Made by a program: the position numbers and the translations under genes. A model generated the notes under the pieces. That model was given only the letters and a program-made list of their open reading frames with translations. It did no database searches and was not told where the DNA came from. 64,000 nt of DNA from Commensalibacter papalotli (ex Servin-Garciduenas et al. 2014) (GTDB lineage: Bacteria; Pseudomonadota; Alphaproteobacteria; Acetobacterales; Acetobacteraceae), in NCBI RefSeq assembly GCF_000527695.1, contig NZ_ATSX01000001.1, positions 1,178,001-1,242,000 on the forward strand. Direction: 5' to 3'. Positions 47,533-56,744 of the stretch are shown one piece after another; position 1 is the first letter of the stretch; each line of letters starts with the position of its first letter.

Positions 47533-48897
47533 ATGATCATTTTTGAAGGGGAGGAACTATATCTACACCATCACGAGGGTAACTCAGATTATATTATAAT
47601 TACATTTTTAGGGGGATATGAAAATCATCTTGCAAAAGAAACATATTATCTTCTTCCTATTGTAGAAAAATATAATATATCCTGTTTAGGTATTACACCC
47701 AAAATTGATAATCATTATCTGCACTCAGATATGAATCATATTATTCCATTATGTAATGAAATTACCAAAAAATATAAAAAGATAATTGTTCTTGGCCCTT
47801 CTATGGGGGGCTATGGGGCATTAAAATATTCTAAACATTTGAATGCTGATATCGTGCTAACCCTAGCACCTAGAGCTACTATTAATCAAGATTTATGCCC
47901 TATAACAACTAATGCAGCACAAACACTAGAAAGGTTGACCAAGGAAGAAATAGAACAATCCACGATTGATCAAAATGATCTAAAAGGAAATATATATATT
48001 CTTTATGATCCTTTAAGTGATCCTTCTTGGCTAGATAAACATCATGTTGGATATTTACTTCAAGAAATCTTCCATGCAAACTTTATCCCTACATATTACA
48101 CTGGGCATCTAATTACTTTACACTTGAAAGGATCAGCGTATTTAAAATCTATTATTGATGCTTTAGTGCAAGGCGACAATCAAAATATTATAAAGACAAT
48201 TACTTATATCAGACGACATCATATTGCTAATGTATTGGCCAAAGCGCAACGTTTTTTGAAAAGTCATACATTTCTTACTTATAAAATGCTTACAAGCGCT
48301 GCTTTTAAAAAAGTTAAGGATAATCATATTATACAAGAAGATTATTGTTTTCGTTTGAAATTATGCTATTGGCTGAATGTAAAAGGATACCAGTATGAAA
48401 GCTCGGAGTACTTAAAATCTATCTTTTTCTATCATACACAAAAGATATCGTACGAAGACATTAAGCTGCCCATATCCCTTAATCCATACCCTTATCTTAT
48501 AAACTATAATGGTTACTATTTAGGTTATAACTTTGTTACAAAAAAACTAATAGCTATGTTAAATCTAGGGGACGCAGCTTATTGTATACCTCTGCAAATA
48601 TTTAAACAAAATGGTAAAATCAAATTAATTTGTTTTCATAACAATATTATATTTGAGTTGAAATATAGTGAAGATCAAGAGTCGTTTCAAATAGCTTTAT
48701 TATCAGATGATTATACTGCGGATCATGTAAAATTGAGCTTTTCAGCCTATAACATTTTTGTTCACACAAAAGATAAAAAACATTATATAGGCATTAATGA
48801 AATTACTTCGTATATATCTCATTCTGCATTTATACCCAAGGAATGGGAATCTTTTACGCCAATCTCAATGGTATCTCCTATGGAAACAATAATTTAA
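47533..48897 (+). CDS. serine-hydrolase-like protein with a C-terminal beta domain
   Basis: 454 residues, GGGA-type ribosome site before the ATG. The N-terminal 210 residues look like an alpha/beta hydrolase: FLGGYENHLAKETYYLL, and the nucleophile elbow LGPSMGGYGALKYSKHL (G-x-S-x-G). A His around YTGHLITLHLKG could complete a triad. The middle is helical (about 215-300). From about 310 a beta-rich region (YNGYYLGYNFVTKKL, VHTKDKKHYIG) ends in PKEWESFTPISM, a Trp-Glu-x-Phe close that recalls fascin- or lectin-like folds. No signal peptide. I do not recognise the whole protein. It is followed by a decayed copy of its hydrolase part and by a protein that resembles its C-terminal end. Confidence 0.6.
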   Translation: MIIFEGEELYLHHHEGNSDYIIITFLGGYENHLAKETYYLLPIVEKYNISCLGITPKIDNHYLHSDMNHIIPLCNEITKKYKKIIVLGPSMGGYGALKYSKHLNADIVLTLAPRATINQDLCPITTNAAQTLERLTKEEIEQSTIDQNDLKGNIYILYDPLSDPSWLDKHHVGYLLQEIFHANFIPTYYTGHLITLHLKGSAYLKSIIDALVQGDNQNIIKTITYIRRHHIANVLAKAQRFLKSHTFLTYKMLTSAAFKKVKDNHIIQEDYCFRLKLCYWLNVKGYQYESSEYLKSIFFYHTQKISYEDIKLPISLNPYPYLINYNGYYLGYNFVTKKLIAMLNLGDAAYCIPLQIFKQNGKIKLICFHNNIIFELKYSEDQESFQIALLSDDYTADHVKLSFSAYNIFVHTKDKKHYIGINEITSYISHSAFIPKEWESFTPISMVSPMETII

Positions 48898-48983
48898 GAG
48901 TTATTAGCTACTTGCTTGACCATTAACCATAATATTTTTTTACTTAATAAATCAAACCTGTTTCGGTTATTTTAGGTTATACA

Positions 48984-49205
48984 ATGACACTTAACCGTTA
49001 TTATCAGCATGATGAGATGGATGGATATTGCGCATTAAAATACTCCAAACAATTAAATGCTGATACCGTATTAGCTATACCCTCTAGGCAGATTTTGGAT
49101 TCAGATACTGGTCCTTTACCCAAATCTGCAACTGCCATAAGAACTCTGCTGCTAGAAGAAATTAAACACTCGACAATACACGACCAACCTTCATTATACT
49201 TCTAA
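48984..49205 (+). pseudogene. decayed partial copy of the upstream hydrolase-like gene
   Basis: The open frame encodes 73 residues. From residue 11, DEMDGYCALKYSKQLNADTVLAIPSR lines up with GPSMGGYGALKYSKHLNADIVLTLAPR of the gene at 47533, and the match continues to EEIKHSTI against EEIEQSTI. The nucleophile Ser and its flanking Gly residues are lost (SMGG became EMDG), and the sequence before and after is missing. DNA identity is plain around GCATTAAAATA. It is a tandem-duplication relic with no expected activity. The 190 bases after it show no further clear similarity. Confidence 0.75.
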
Positions 49206-49392
49206 TTCTATTAAAGAATGGAAAGACTTACACCAATATCAATAAGAATATTCCTATCGGGTAAACGCATGGCTTGATCTAAACTCTATCCCACCATTTT
49301 GATAAAAAAATTTTGTAATCTTGTAAAAACAGAAAATAATATACATTATATACATTGTATCTTACAAAATAACAAAATCACTTAGGTAAACA

Positions 49393-49782
49393 ATGTCAAT
49401 AAAACACTTTTTTATTACCAAAAAAAATGAAAATTCTATTTTGAAAGAAGTAGATAATCAGCTTGTAATGATTAAAAAATCTAACACACCAAGCAAGATT
49501 TTTTTATCAACTTTAAATATGAAAACAGCTATCATTCATAACAAAAAACGTATCTTTGATTGTGTTGATTTGAATGAATTTGGAAAAGATACTTATAGCC
49601 TTAAAAGTAGAGAAAATAGCAAATATTACTCTTCAAATCCTTTAAAAACATCAAACTCGCCATCTTCATTTGTTGCAAATAGAAGTAATCAGCAAGAATG
49701 GGAACATTTTAACTTAGATAAAACAAAAAATATAATGTTGCATAATGAAGTATTAAGCACTTTAAATAAAATCTCTGAATAA
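49393..49782 (+). CDS. small protein resembling the C-terminal domain of the hydrolase-like protein
   Basis: 129 residues, not recognised as a family. Its pattern KYYSSNPLKTSN...QQEWEHFNL loosely follows KHYIGINEIT...PKEWESFTP at the end of the gene at 47533, including the Trp-Glu-x-Phe close. This suggests the region is what remains of a second full copy, whose hydrolase part is the relic at 48984. Its own ATG is preceded by ACTTAGGTAAACA, with a usable AGG. It may therefore be a live small beta-domain protein or part of the same pseudogene. Similarity is weak and was judged by eye. Confidence 0.4.
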   Translation: MSIKHFFITKKNENSILKEVDNQLVMIKKSNTPSKIFLSTLNMKTAIIHNKKRIFDCVDLNEFGKDTYSLKSRENSKYYSSNPLKTSNSPSSFVANRSNQQEWEHFNLDKTKNIMLHNEVLSTLNKISE

Positions 49783-49792
49783 ATTAACAACA

Positions 49793-49828
49793 TATAATTT
49801 AGTAAATTTTCAAATTTACTAAATTATA
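49793..49828 (+). terminator. long hairpin after the small protein gene
   Basis: TATAATTTAGTAAATTT (49793-49809) and its complement (49812-49828) form a 17-bp A/T stem with a two-base gap, followed by TTATATTTAAA. Long but AT-only; a plausible terminator. Confidence 0.55.
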
Positions 49829-50028
49829 TTATATTTAAAATCACATATCATTTTATCAAATCAATAATTAACTAAAACTATCTCCTTATTGCTTATTAAC
49901 ATATTACTATGATATGTTTGTTGGCATTAATATTTTAAAAATTACTTATTTCCTTACATATTTGATTGAATTGGCTATAGACCCATATAGTCCCATAAAA
50001 ATTTCTTTATTTAAAATGAGGTTTATCG

Positions 50029-51750
50029 TTGGATTTTGTTAGTGTCATAGATCTTGCCGGCAGTGTTGCCCTTTTATTATGGGGCGTGCATATGGTACAA
50101 ACAGGGGTACAACGTGCTTTTGGAGCAAGGCTGAATCACGTTTTATCCAAAACCTTACGCAATAGAATACAAGCATTTTTCGCAGGTCTTGGCATCACAG
50201 CGGTTCTTCAATCATCGACTGCAACTGGGTTAATGATTACCAGCTTTACCGCTAATGGGGTTATTGGATTACCTTCGGCCTTGGCAGTAATGCTGGGCGC
50301 CAATGTTGGAACGACTTTAATCGTTCAACTTTTGTCCTTTGATGTCTCTCGGATTGCCCCTCTTTTTGTATTAATTGGGGTTATCATGTTCAGGCGTGCA
50401 ATGAATACGGTTCGTGATTTGGGCAGATCTTTTATTGGTTTGGGATTAATTTTAATTTCGTTGCATCAATTCCTGGTCATTTTGCAACCCTATACAAACC
50501 AACCATCTTTACGAATGATGTTAGGCAGTATCGCTGACATGCCATTAATCGCTGTATTAATTGCATTGGTTTTAACATGGATTATGCATTCCTCTGTGGC
50601 CGTAGTTTTATTAATTGCGTCTTTTGCATCTCATAACGTAATTTCACCAGATACTGCCTTTGCTATGGTCATTGGGTCTAATATTGGCACAGCGTTAAAT
50701 CCTGTTCTAGAAGGTTCTGGCAAAGATATTGTTTCAAAACGGTTACCCATTGGAAATTTATTTAATCGTCTTATCGGCGCTGCGATATGTCTGATTTTCC
50801 TTTCTCAACTCTCCAGTTGGTTTGTTTATTATTATCCTGATATAAATAGATCAGTCGCAAATTTTCATACCTTATTTAATATTATTACTGCGATTGTATT
50901 TTTACCTTTTTTGACCCCTTATGCAGAATTCTTAAAACGAGTAATGCCTCGGCCAAAAGAGGAAAAAATCGAAGATCCATCAAAACCTATTTACTTAGAC
51001 AAATCAGCCATTCAACAATCACCTATGCTGGCGATCAGTAATGCTATTCGAGAATGCTTACGCTTGTGTGACGCTTTGGAAAAAATGATAAATGGCGTAG
51101 ATAATACTTTAAAAAGTAAAACACCTCAAATCGCCATTGAAGCGCGCAGAGTTGATAGTATCTTAGACAAATTAACAAATTCTATTCAAAGTTACGTCAC
51201 AGCACTTGATCCTGAATCTTTAAATCGGCATGAGCTAACACAAACAGAGCGAATACTGACTTTTTGTACTCAAATTGCCAATGCTGGTGACGTGTTGGAT
51301 CGTAATGTTTTACCTACCGTCCAGAAAATGGCAAAACAACGTATTGTCTTACCTGATGATATGATGGATCCCTTAAAAGATATGTTGAAACGCATGCACA
51401 AAAACCTTCGTATGGCAGCAACTTTACTTATGAATGAGGATGAAGATCTGGCGATGAATTTAGCCGAAGAAAAAGATGTTTTTAGAGAAATCGAAAATAA
51501 AGCAAATTCTATTTATTATAATGGCTTACGTGATGAAACTGAAAACAAAAAATTACAAATACAGCTAGGATCTTTTATGTTAGAATTGGCCAGAGATCTA
51601 AAACGTACCAATACCCATATTGTTGCTTCTGCTGCTTATCCTGTCTTAGATCAATCTGGATTGTTATTACCGAGTAGATTACAAAATAAAGAAGATGTTG
51701 ACTCACTCTCAGAGGATGAAACTTCTTCCAATAAAAATGATATAGATTAA
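50029..51750 (+). CDS. Na/Pi cotransporter family protein with PhoU-like C-terminal domain
   Basis: 573 residues. The membrane half (about 1-310) has two repeats of the NptA/YjbB type: LLWGVHMVQTGVQRAFG, then FAGLGITAVLQSSTATGLM and MLGANVGTTLIVQLLS, and the second set WIMHSSVAVVLLIASF and VIGSNIGTALNPVLEG. QSS-T and NxGT motifs form the substrate site. Residues about 340-550 are helical and PhoU-like. It should move phosphate, perhaps outwards. The start is a TTG at 50029 with GAGG eight bases before; the nearest ATG is out of frame. A frameshifted ydcF follows closely. Confidence 0.88.
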   Translation: MDFVSVIDLAGSVALLLWGVHMVQTGVQRAFGARLNHVLSKTLRNRIQAFFAGLGITAVLQSSTATGLMITSFTANGVIGLPSALAVMLGANVGTTLIVQLLSFDVSRIAPLFVLIGVIMFRRAMNTVRDLGRSFIGLGLILISLHQFLVILQPYTNQPSLRMMLGSIADMPLIAVLIALVLTWIMHSSVAVVLLIASFASHNVISPDTAFAMVIGSNIGTALNPVLEGSGKDIVSKRLPIGNLFNRLIGAAICLIFLSQLSSWFVYYYPDINRSVANFHTLFNIITAIVFLPFLTPYAEFLKRVMPRPKEEKIEDPSKPIYLDKSAIQQSPMLAISNAIRECLRLCDALEKMINGVDNTLKSKTPQIAIEARRVDSILDKLTNSIQSYVTALDPESLNRHELTQTERILTFCTQIANAGDVLDRNVLPTVQKMAKQRIVLPDDMMDPLKDMLKRMHKNLRMAATLLMNEDEDLAMNLAEEKDVFREIENKANSIYYNGLRDETENKKLQIQLGSFMLELARDLKRTNTHIVASAAYPVLDQSGLLLPSRLQNKEDVDSLSEDETSSNKNDID

Positions 51751-51767
51751 TTTACTTTAAAATTATT

Positions 51768-52347
51768 ATGCGCCCAATGTTTTGCTTCTCTTTTATAAAG
51801 ATTACGCTAGGTTTAATTATTTTATCTATTGGGGCTGTGCTCAGTATTGTTTTATCTGGCTCATCGGATAAATTATTACAAACTGACCTTATTGTCGTCT
51901 TGGGTGGTCAGGTATCTCGTGGTGGAACGCTTAGTAAAGTATTACATAGATCGTTTGGATAAAGCTATTGAAGTCTATCAATCTGGTTATGCCCCTTTAA
52001 TCTTAGTCAGTGACGGTGTTGGCCAAGAAGGTGTGGATGAATCTATTAGTATGGCAAATTATCTAACACAACATGATATTCCTCTATCTCGAATTATTAA
52101 AGATGGACAAGGGAATAATACCCGAGCAACAGCAAGAAATACATTTCGATATTTGCAAGAAAATCATTTAAACTCCGTTATTCTTGTATCGCAATATTAT
52201 TATATTCAACGTTCTAAACTGGCATTTAAACAAGCTGGTATTAGAATAATTAGTCCAGCCGCAGCCACCCATATGAATAGTAATGACTTACACTCTATCA
52301 TGAGAGAAATGATAGGATATCCATCCTATCATTTGAGGTTCAAATAA
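51768..52347 (+). pseudogene. YdcF family (DUF218) protein broken by a frameshift
   Basis: The first frame (51768-51962) encodes an N-terminal membrane anchor and the family motif LIVVLGGQVSRGGTLSKVL before a stop. The continuation, DRLDKAIEVYQSGYAPLILVSDG, lies in the next frame and runs to 52347 with NNTRATARNTFRYLQ and SQYYYIQRSKLAFKQAG, all as expected of DUF218. One extra base in 51945-51948 (CATA where three bases are needed) explains the break. YdcF-like proteins are membrane-bound and of uncertain role. This could be a recent mutation or a sequencing error; there is no long homopolymer at the site. Confidence 0.8.
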
Positions 52348-52421
52348 ACATTTTTGCTTAAAATGTAACTATTTTTCAGATATATCTTAATATAACCCAA
52401 TATTTAAAAAGAAATTAACAA

Positions 52422-53081
52422 ATGAAATATTACCCAATGCCCACTTCACAAAGCACAGCACAAGCGGTAATTTTAGCAAATGGTGATTTCCCCAGTCATC
52501 CTATCCCAAAAGCAATTTTACATCATAATCAAAAGAAATTGGTATGTTGTGATGGTGCAGCCAATCATTTATTAGATCAAATGCTTATCCCTCAAATTAT
52601 TATTGGGGATTGTGATTCTCTATCTTTAGAAAATCAAATTAAGTACGAAAAAATTATCATAAAAATCCCAGAGCAAAATACCAATGACTTAACAAAAGCT
52701 GTCAATTATTGCAAAAATAATGCCGTTTCTTCTCTGATTATTCTGGGTGCAACAGGAAAAAGAGAGGATCATACAATTGCTAATATTTCTTTACTTGCCA
52801 AGTATATTTCTATAATTGAAATTATTACAATGATTACTGATCATGGTTTTTTTCATGTTATTCAACACCCTTCTCAGTTTCAAAGTATAATTGGACAACA
52901 GGTCTCTTTATTCAGTGTACAGCCAACCGCAATATCAACAACCAATTTAAAATATCCTTTGGATCAACAAAATCTTCTTTACTGGTGGCAGGGCACTTTA
53001 AACGAATCTTTATCAGACCATTTCGATATTCAAGTCAATAGTCCTCTTATTGTCTATCAAGCTTTTGTAAATCCTCTTTAA
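52422..53081 (+). CDS. thiamine pyrophosphokinase
   Basis: 219 residues. VILANGDFPSHPIPKAIL, KKLVCCDGAANHLL, PQIIIGDCDSLS (Asp residues that bind Mg-ATP), QNTNDLTKAVNYC and LGATGKREDHTIANISLL form the TPK catalytic domain; a beta-rich C-terminal part (about 140-219) matches the thiamine-binding domain. The enzyme turns thiamine into thiamine diphosphate in one step, as expected where thiamine is imported. It has ATG 52422 and no riboswitch visible in the 75-base leader. It may be transcribed with the genes ahead of it. Confidence 0.9.
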   Translation: MKYYPMPTSQSTAQAVILANGDFPSHPIPKAILHHNQKKLVCCDGAANHLLDQMLIPQIIIGDCDSLSLENQIKYEKIIIKIPEQNTNDLTKAVNYCKNNAVSSLIILGATGKREDHTIANISLLAKYISIIEIITMITDHGFFHVIQHPSQFQSIIGQQVSLFSVQPTAISTTNLKYPLDQQNLLYWWQGTLNESLSDHFDIQVNSPLIVYQAFVNPL

Positions 53082-53251
53082 ATTTATATAAATATCTTAT
53101 ATTACGATTGCACATTCTCATTGATACTCTTTTAAAAATCCAAGAAAAAGCTGTTCGAACAAAATAATTTATAACTATCTATTGATATAAACGAATTGTT
53201 TAACTATGAATATATTTTGAACACTTCATTAAAAAGGGATACCTTAATCAA

Positions 53252-53881
53252 GTGCTAGAGAGTTTAAACTGGATAGATTTGATTTGTCTTGGAGTTGTTG
53301 CTCTTGGGGCATTATCAGGGTTAACCAGAGGCTTTACCCGAGAATTTATTGGTTTATTCGGCTGGGTTATTGCTGCAAGCCTTGCTAATCGTTGGTATCC
53401 TGATCTCACCCCTAAAATTACCCCTTACATTACCAATCTAACATTAGCTGATGTAATTTCCTTTGTTGCGATCTTTTTAATATGCAGCATCGTCATTAAT
53501 GCCTTTGCTAATATAATTGTTGGTCAAAACTCAACCCGTTTTTCTTTATTAGGAAAGTTGGATAGAATTCTTGGAGCAGCATGCGGAGCCCTTAAAAGCT
53601 ATGCTGGGCTAGCGATTGTTTATATTCTTGGTGGCATTATTTTTCCAAGTGCCCAATGGCCAGATTCCTTGCAAGAAAGCCAAGCTGTACCATATGTTTA
53701 TCAGGGTGCTGTTTATGTAAATGAATTACTACCCAGTTCGATGCAAAGAGAGATTGTCGTCCCACAAACCAAAGCCCCCAGAGCAACATATCCAACCAAT
53801 AAAGATGTAAATACTGATCCAAACGAACCTCTGCCCACTACTGAACCTAGCCATACGGATACAGAGGTTGCCCCTGATTAA
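53252..53881 (+). CDS. cvpA: CvpA family membrane protein
   Basis: 209 residues. Four predicted helices: LESLNWIDLICLGVVALGALSGLTRGFTREFIGLFGWVIAA (read in parts) holds the family start, and FVAIFLICSIVINAFANII and LGAACGALKSYAGLAIVYILGGIIF follow. The tail is Pro/Thr-rich and probably periplasmic or cytosolic without structure. CvpA is needed for colicin V production in E. coli and has roles in envelope stress. It starts at a GTG, GGGA 18 bases upstream being poor spacing. purF follows after 61 bases, the classic cvpA-purF pair. Confidence 0.85.
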   Translation: MLESLNWIDLICLGVVALGALSGLTRGFTREFIGLFGWVIAASLANRWYPDLTPKITPYITNLTLADVISFVAIFLICSIVINAFANIIVGQNSTRFSLLGKLDRILGAACGALKSYAGLAIVYILGGIIFPSAQWPDSLQESQAVPYVYQGAVYVNELLPSSMQREIVVPQTKAPRATYPTNKDVNTDPNEPLPTTEPSHTDTEVAPD

Positions 53882-53942
53882 CCAATTTATACTACTCGCT
53901 TAGATACAATTTTGCCTTTCCCTTAACCACCATGGATTTATC

Positions 53943-55412
53943 ATGACCGTTTCCCCCTTTTCTTCTCATGATCTTGATTTCACCGATGATGACGCCTTCC
54001 ACGAAGAATGTGGCGTTGTTGGTATATGGACCACTCAAGATGCCGCCTCTTTAACCACACTTGGATTACATGCGCTTCAACATCGTGGTCAAGAAGCAAG
54101 TGGTATCGTCACCTATGACGGTAATCATTTCCATACCCATCGTGGGCTAGGCTTGGTTGGAGAAGTGTTCGCTGATCCAAGGGTTATTGCCTCTTTACCT
54201 GGAGGTATTGGTATTGGACATAATCGCTATGCAACCACAGGGGAAACACAACTACGTAACGTACAACCCTTATATGCTGACTTTGAGTTTGGGGGGCTTG
54301 CCGTTGCTCATAATGGTAATTTAACCAATGCACAACTTTTAAAACAATCGTTGGTACGTCGTGGCTGCTTATTCCAATCCAGCACAGATAGTGAAGTTTT
54401 TATCCATCTCATTGCAATTTCTCTTTATACAAATGTCATAGACCGCTTTATTGATGCGATAAAACAGGTTCAAGGTGCTTACTCTTTAGTTGCATTATCC
54501 AAAGATATGCTTATTGCTGCCAGAGATCCCTTAGGGGTAAGACCTCTTATCCTTGGGAAATTACCCAATAGTCAGGATGATAATTCATGGGTTGTTGCCA
54601 GTGAAAGCTGTGCTTTATCAAGTATGGGTGCTGATTTTGTAAGAGATATTGAACCTGGTGAAGTCATTATTATTGATAACCAAGGTGTTCGCTCTATAAA
54701 TCCTTTTGCGGATCATGCATCCAGTCGTTTCTGTATTTTTGAGTATGTTTATTTTGCAAGACCCGATACGGTTATTGACAATAAATCTGTCTATATCACC
54801 CGTCAAAAAATTGGTGCAGAGCTTGCCAAAGAATGTCATGTAGACGCCGACGTTGTTGTTCCCGTACCTGACTCTGGCGTTCCTGCTGCTATTGGATATG
54901 CGGCTGCCAGCAAGATACCTTTTGAGTTAGGAATCATTCGTAGCCACTATATTGGACGGACTTTTATCGAACCGACCGATCAAATCCGCAATTTAGGGGT
55001 AAAATTAAAACACTCTACAAATCGTGCTGTCATTGAGGGAAAACGGGTTATTCTTATTGATGATTCAATTGTCCGTGGTACCACCTCCAAGAAAATCGTT
55101 GAAATGGTCAGAGCAGCAGGAGCAACAGAAGTACATTTGCGCATTGCATCCCCGCCAACACGTCATTCTTGTTTTTATGGTATTGATACCCCTGCAGAAG
55201 AAAAATTACTGGCACACACACATAATATAGAGCAGATGTGCAAGTTAATTGGTGCAGACTCATTAGGGTTTGTTTCAAATGATGGTTTATATCGTGCCCT
55301 AGAAGAAGAAAAAAGAAATAACGAAAAACCACAATATTGTGATGCTTGTTTTACTGGGGATTATCCGATCTCATTAACAGATCATGATATGCACCTTGTA
55401 AAATCAAAGTAG
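53943..55412 (+). CDS. purF: amidophosphoribosyltransferase
   Basis: 489 residues. PurF makes phosphoribosylamine, the first committed step of purine synthesis. A 22-residue propeptide ends before the catalytic Cys in ECGVVGIW, the N-terminal nucleophile of the glutamine amidotransferase domain; RHRGQEASGI-type sequence (LQHRGQEASGIV) and GIGHNRYATTGE follow. The PRTase domain has the PRPP loop VILIDDSIVRGTT. No iron-sulfur Cys motif was checked. It lies between cvpA and an SDR gene that begins three bases after its stop. Confidence 0.96.
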   Translation: MTVSPFSSHDLDFTDDDAFHEECGVVGIWTTQDAASLTTLGLHALQHRGQEASGIVTYDGNHFHTHRGLGLVGEVFADPRVIASLPGGIGIGHNRYATTGETQLRNVQPLYADFEFGGLAVAHNGNLTNAQLLKQSLVRRGCLFQSSTDSEVFIHLIAISLYTNVIDRFIDAIKQVQGAYSLVALSKDMLIAARDPLGVRPLILGKLPNSQDDNSWVVASESCALSSMGADFVRDIEPGEVIIIDNQGVRSINPFADHASSRFCIFEYVYFARPDTVIDNKSVYITRQKIGAELAKECHVDADVVVPVPDSGVPAAIGYAAASKIPFELGIIRSHYIGRTFIEPTDQIRNLGVKLKHSTNRAVIEGKRVILIDDSIVRGTTSKKIVEMVRAAGATEVHLRIASPPTRHSCFYGIDTPAEEKLLAHTHNIEQMCKLIGADSLGFVSNDGLYRALEEEKRNNEKPQYCDACFTGDYPISLTDHDMHLVKSK

Positions 55413-55414
55413 AA

Positions 55415-56092
55415 ATGCCCCTCCCCCTTAAAGGCAAAGTTGCTTTTATTACAGGTGCCAGCCGCGGAATCGGTCAAGCTTGTGCCATCGCTTTGGCACA
55501 AGCAGGGGTTCATTGTATTCTTAGTGCCCGAACTCAAGGGGGGCTGATGCAAACAGACGATGTAATTCAGTCTTATGGTGGGAACGCTACGTTGTTACCT
55601 TTGGATTTAAGTAGTTACAATCCATCACAACAAATTGATCTCATTGGCCCTTCTATTGCGTCTGAATTTAATCGTTTGGATATTTTTATTCATGCTGCAT
55701 TTCAATATGTCCCTCTAACACCCGTTACTCATATTACAGATAGCACTTGGGATAAAAATATACAGGCCAACTTATCAAGTAGCTGGCGGTTTATTAGGAC
55801 TTTGTCCCCTCTATTATATGCTACTGTAAATGCTAATGCTGTATTTTTTCAACCTATGGCATCTATCCAACCTTTTTGGTCCCCTGTAACTTCAATACAA
55901 TCAGCTCTGGGAGCTATGTTACAATCTTGGCAACAAGAAATTATGCAGCTTTACTCTTTACAAATACATTATCTTTCTTTGCCACCAACGAACACCTTGT
56001 TAAGGCAATCTTTTTTTCCTGCAGAAAACAAGCATAAACTTAATACTCCTGAACAAACAGCCAAAGAGATTCTTGCAAAAATTTTTCCATAA
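55415..56092 (+). CDS. SDR family oxidoreductase
   Basis: 225 residues. The N-terminal VAFITGASRGIGQACAIALA is the NAD(P)-binding T-G-x-x-x-G-x-G motif; PLDLSS and the Rossmann strands follow. The usual catalytic Y-x-x-x-K is not clear: the region where it should lie reads FFQPMASIQPFWSPVTSIQSALGAM, with no YxxxK. It may be a degenerate or divergent SDR. Its start lies three bases after purF, a position occupied by an SDR in many Acetobacteraceae and Rhodospirillales, which supports cotranscription with cvpA-purF. Confidence 0.8.
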   Translation: MPLPLKGKVAFITGASRGIGQACAIALAQAGVHCILSARTQGGLMQTDDVIQSYGGNATLLPLDLSSYNPSQQIDLIGPSIASEFNRLDIFIHAAFQYVPLTPVTHITDSTWDKNIQANLSSSWRFIRTLSPLLYATVNANAVFFQPMASIQPFWSPVTSIQSALGAMLQSWQQEIMQLYSLQIHYLSLPPTNTLLRQSFFPAENKHKLNTPEQTAKEILAKIFP

Positions 56093-56255
56093 AATCCAAA
56101 ATATCTATAATTTATTTAATATATCTTATTGTTTTTAAGATATTTTATTGACTTCATTATCTTATATGATATGATTATAAATCTGGTGTAATAATTTACG
56201 GCAAAATCCATATATGAAATAAATCGCTACTGAGATATAGAAAGGAGAGAGAAAC

Positions 56256-56552
56256 ATGAATTCACTCAATCGTTTCCTCTACGGAACAATAGTTAGTTCC
56301 CTAATCGTTTGGACTATTTATCTGTTAACCATAGATTTTTATTCAATCGCATTCGTCCCTTATCAATATAAACATTTAACACATATTCCTTTTCCAGGAA
56401 GTTGGTTGAATTTATATTTTCTGGCAATTGTTAATCTAGCTACTATACTAGTTATATTTTGTTCAGCTTTTATCACCCAATTTAAAAATTTCAAGGTTGT
56501 TTCGACACCTATCTGTAATATTGAAAGTTCTGAAGAAAAAATTCAGGCTTGA
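56256..56552 (+). CDS. small two-helix membrane protein
   Basis: 98 residues with a strong ribosome site (AAAGGAGAG before ATG). Hydrophobic segments lie near residues 9-27 and 51-70. The loop between them is aromatic and basic (FYSIAFVPYQYKHLTHIPFPG). The last 25 residues are polar. Not recognised. It looks like a genuine small inner-membrane protein because of the site and codon use, and is transcribed alone, with a long-loop inverted repeat after it. Confidence 0.55.
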   Translation: MNSLNRFLYGTIVSSLIVWTIYLLTIDFYSIAFVPYQYKHLTHIPFPGSWLNLYFLAIVNLATILVIFCSAFITQFKNFKVVSTPICNIESSEEKIQA

Positions 56553-56566
56553 TGCTCATTATAAAA

Positions 56567-56621
56567 CGTTGCGTTTTGTAATATTATTTCATTAAATACT
56601 CTAATTTTATAAAACGCAACG
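56567..56621 (+). repeat. 11-bp inverted repeat with a 33-base loop
   Basis: CGTTGCGTTTT (56567-56577) and AAAACGCAACG (56611-56621) are perfect complements, GC-richer than the AT-rich gap around them. No T run follows. It could be a terminator variant for the small membrane gene, or an operator or small-RNA stem. Confidence 0.45.
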
Positions 56622-56744
56622 AATTCAAAATATTCAAAAATAATATTTTAATTCTAAATTATTCCTTATTCATATTGTATATATTTTTCTAATGCTTATA
56701 TAAATAGCAGAAAATTTATACATAAAAATAATGGGTTAAATTGA

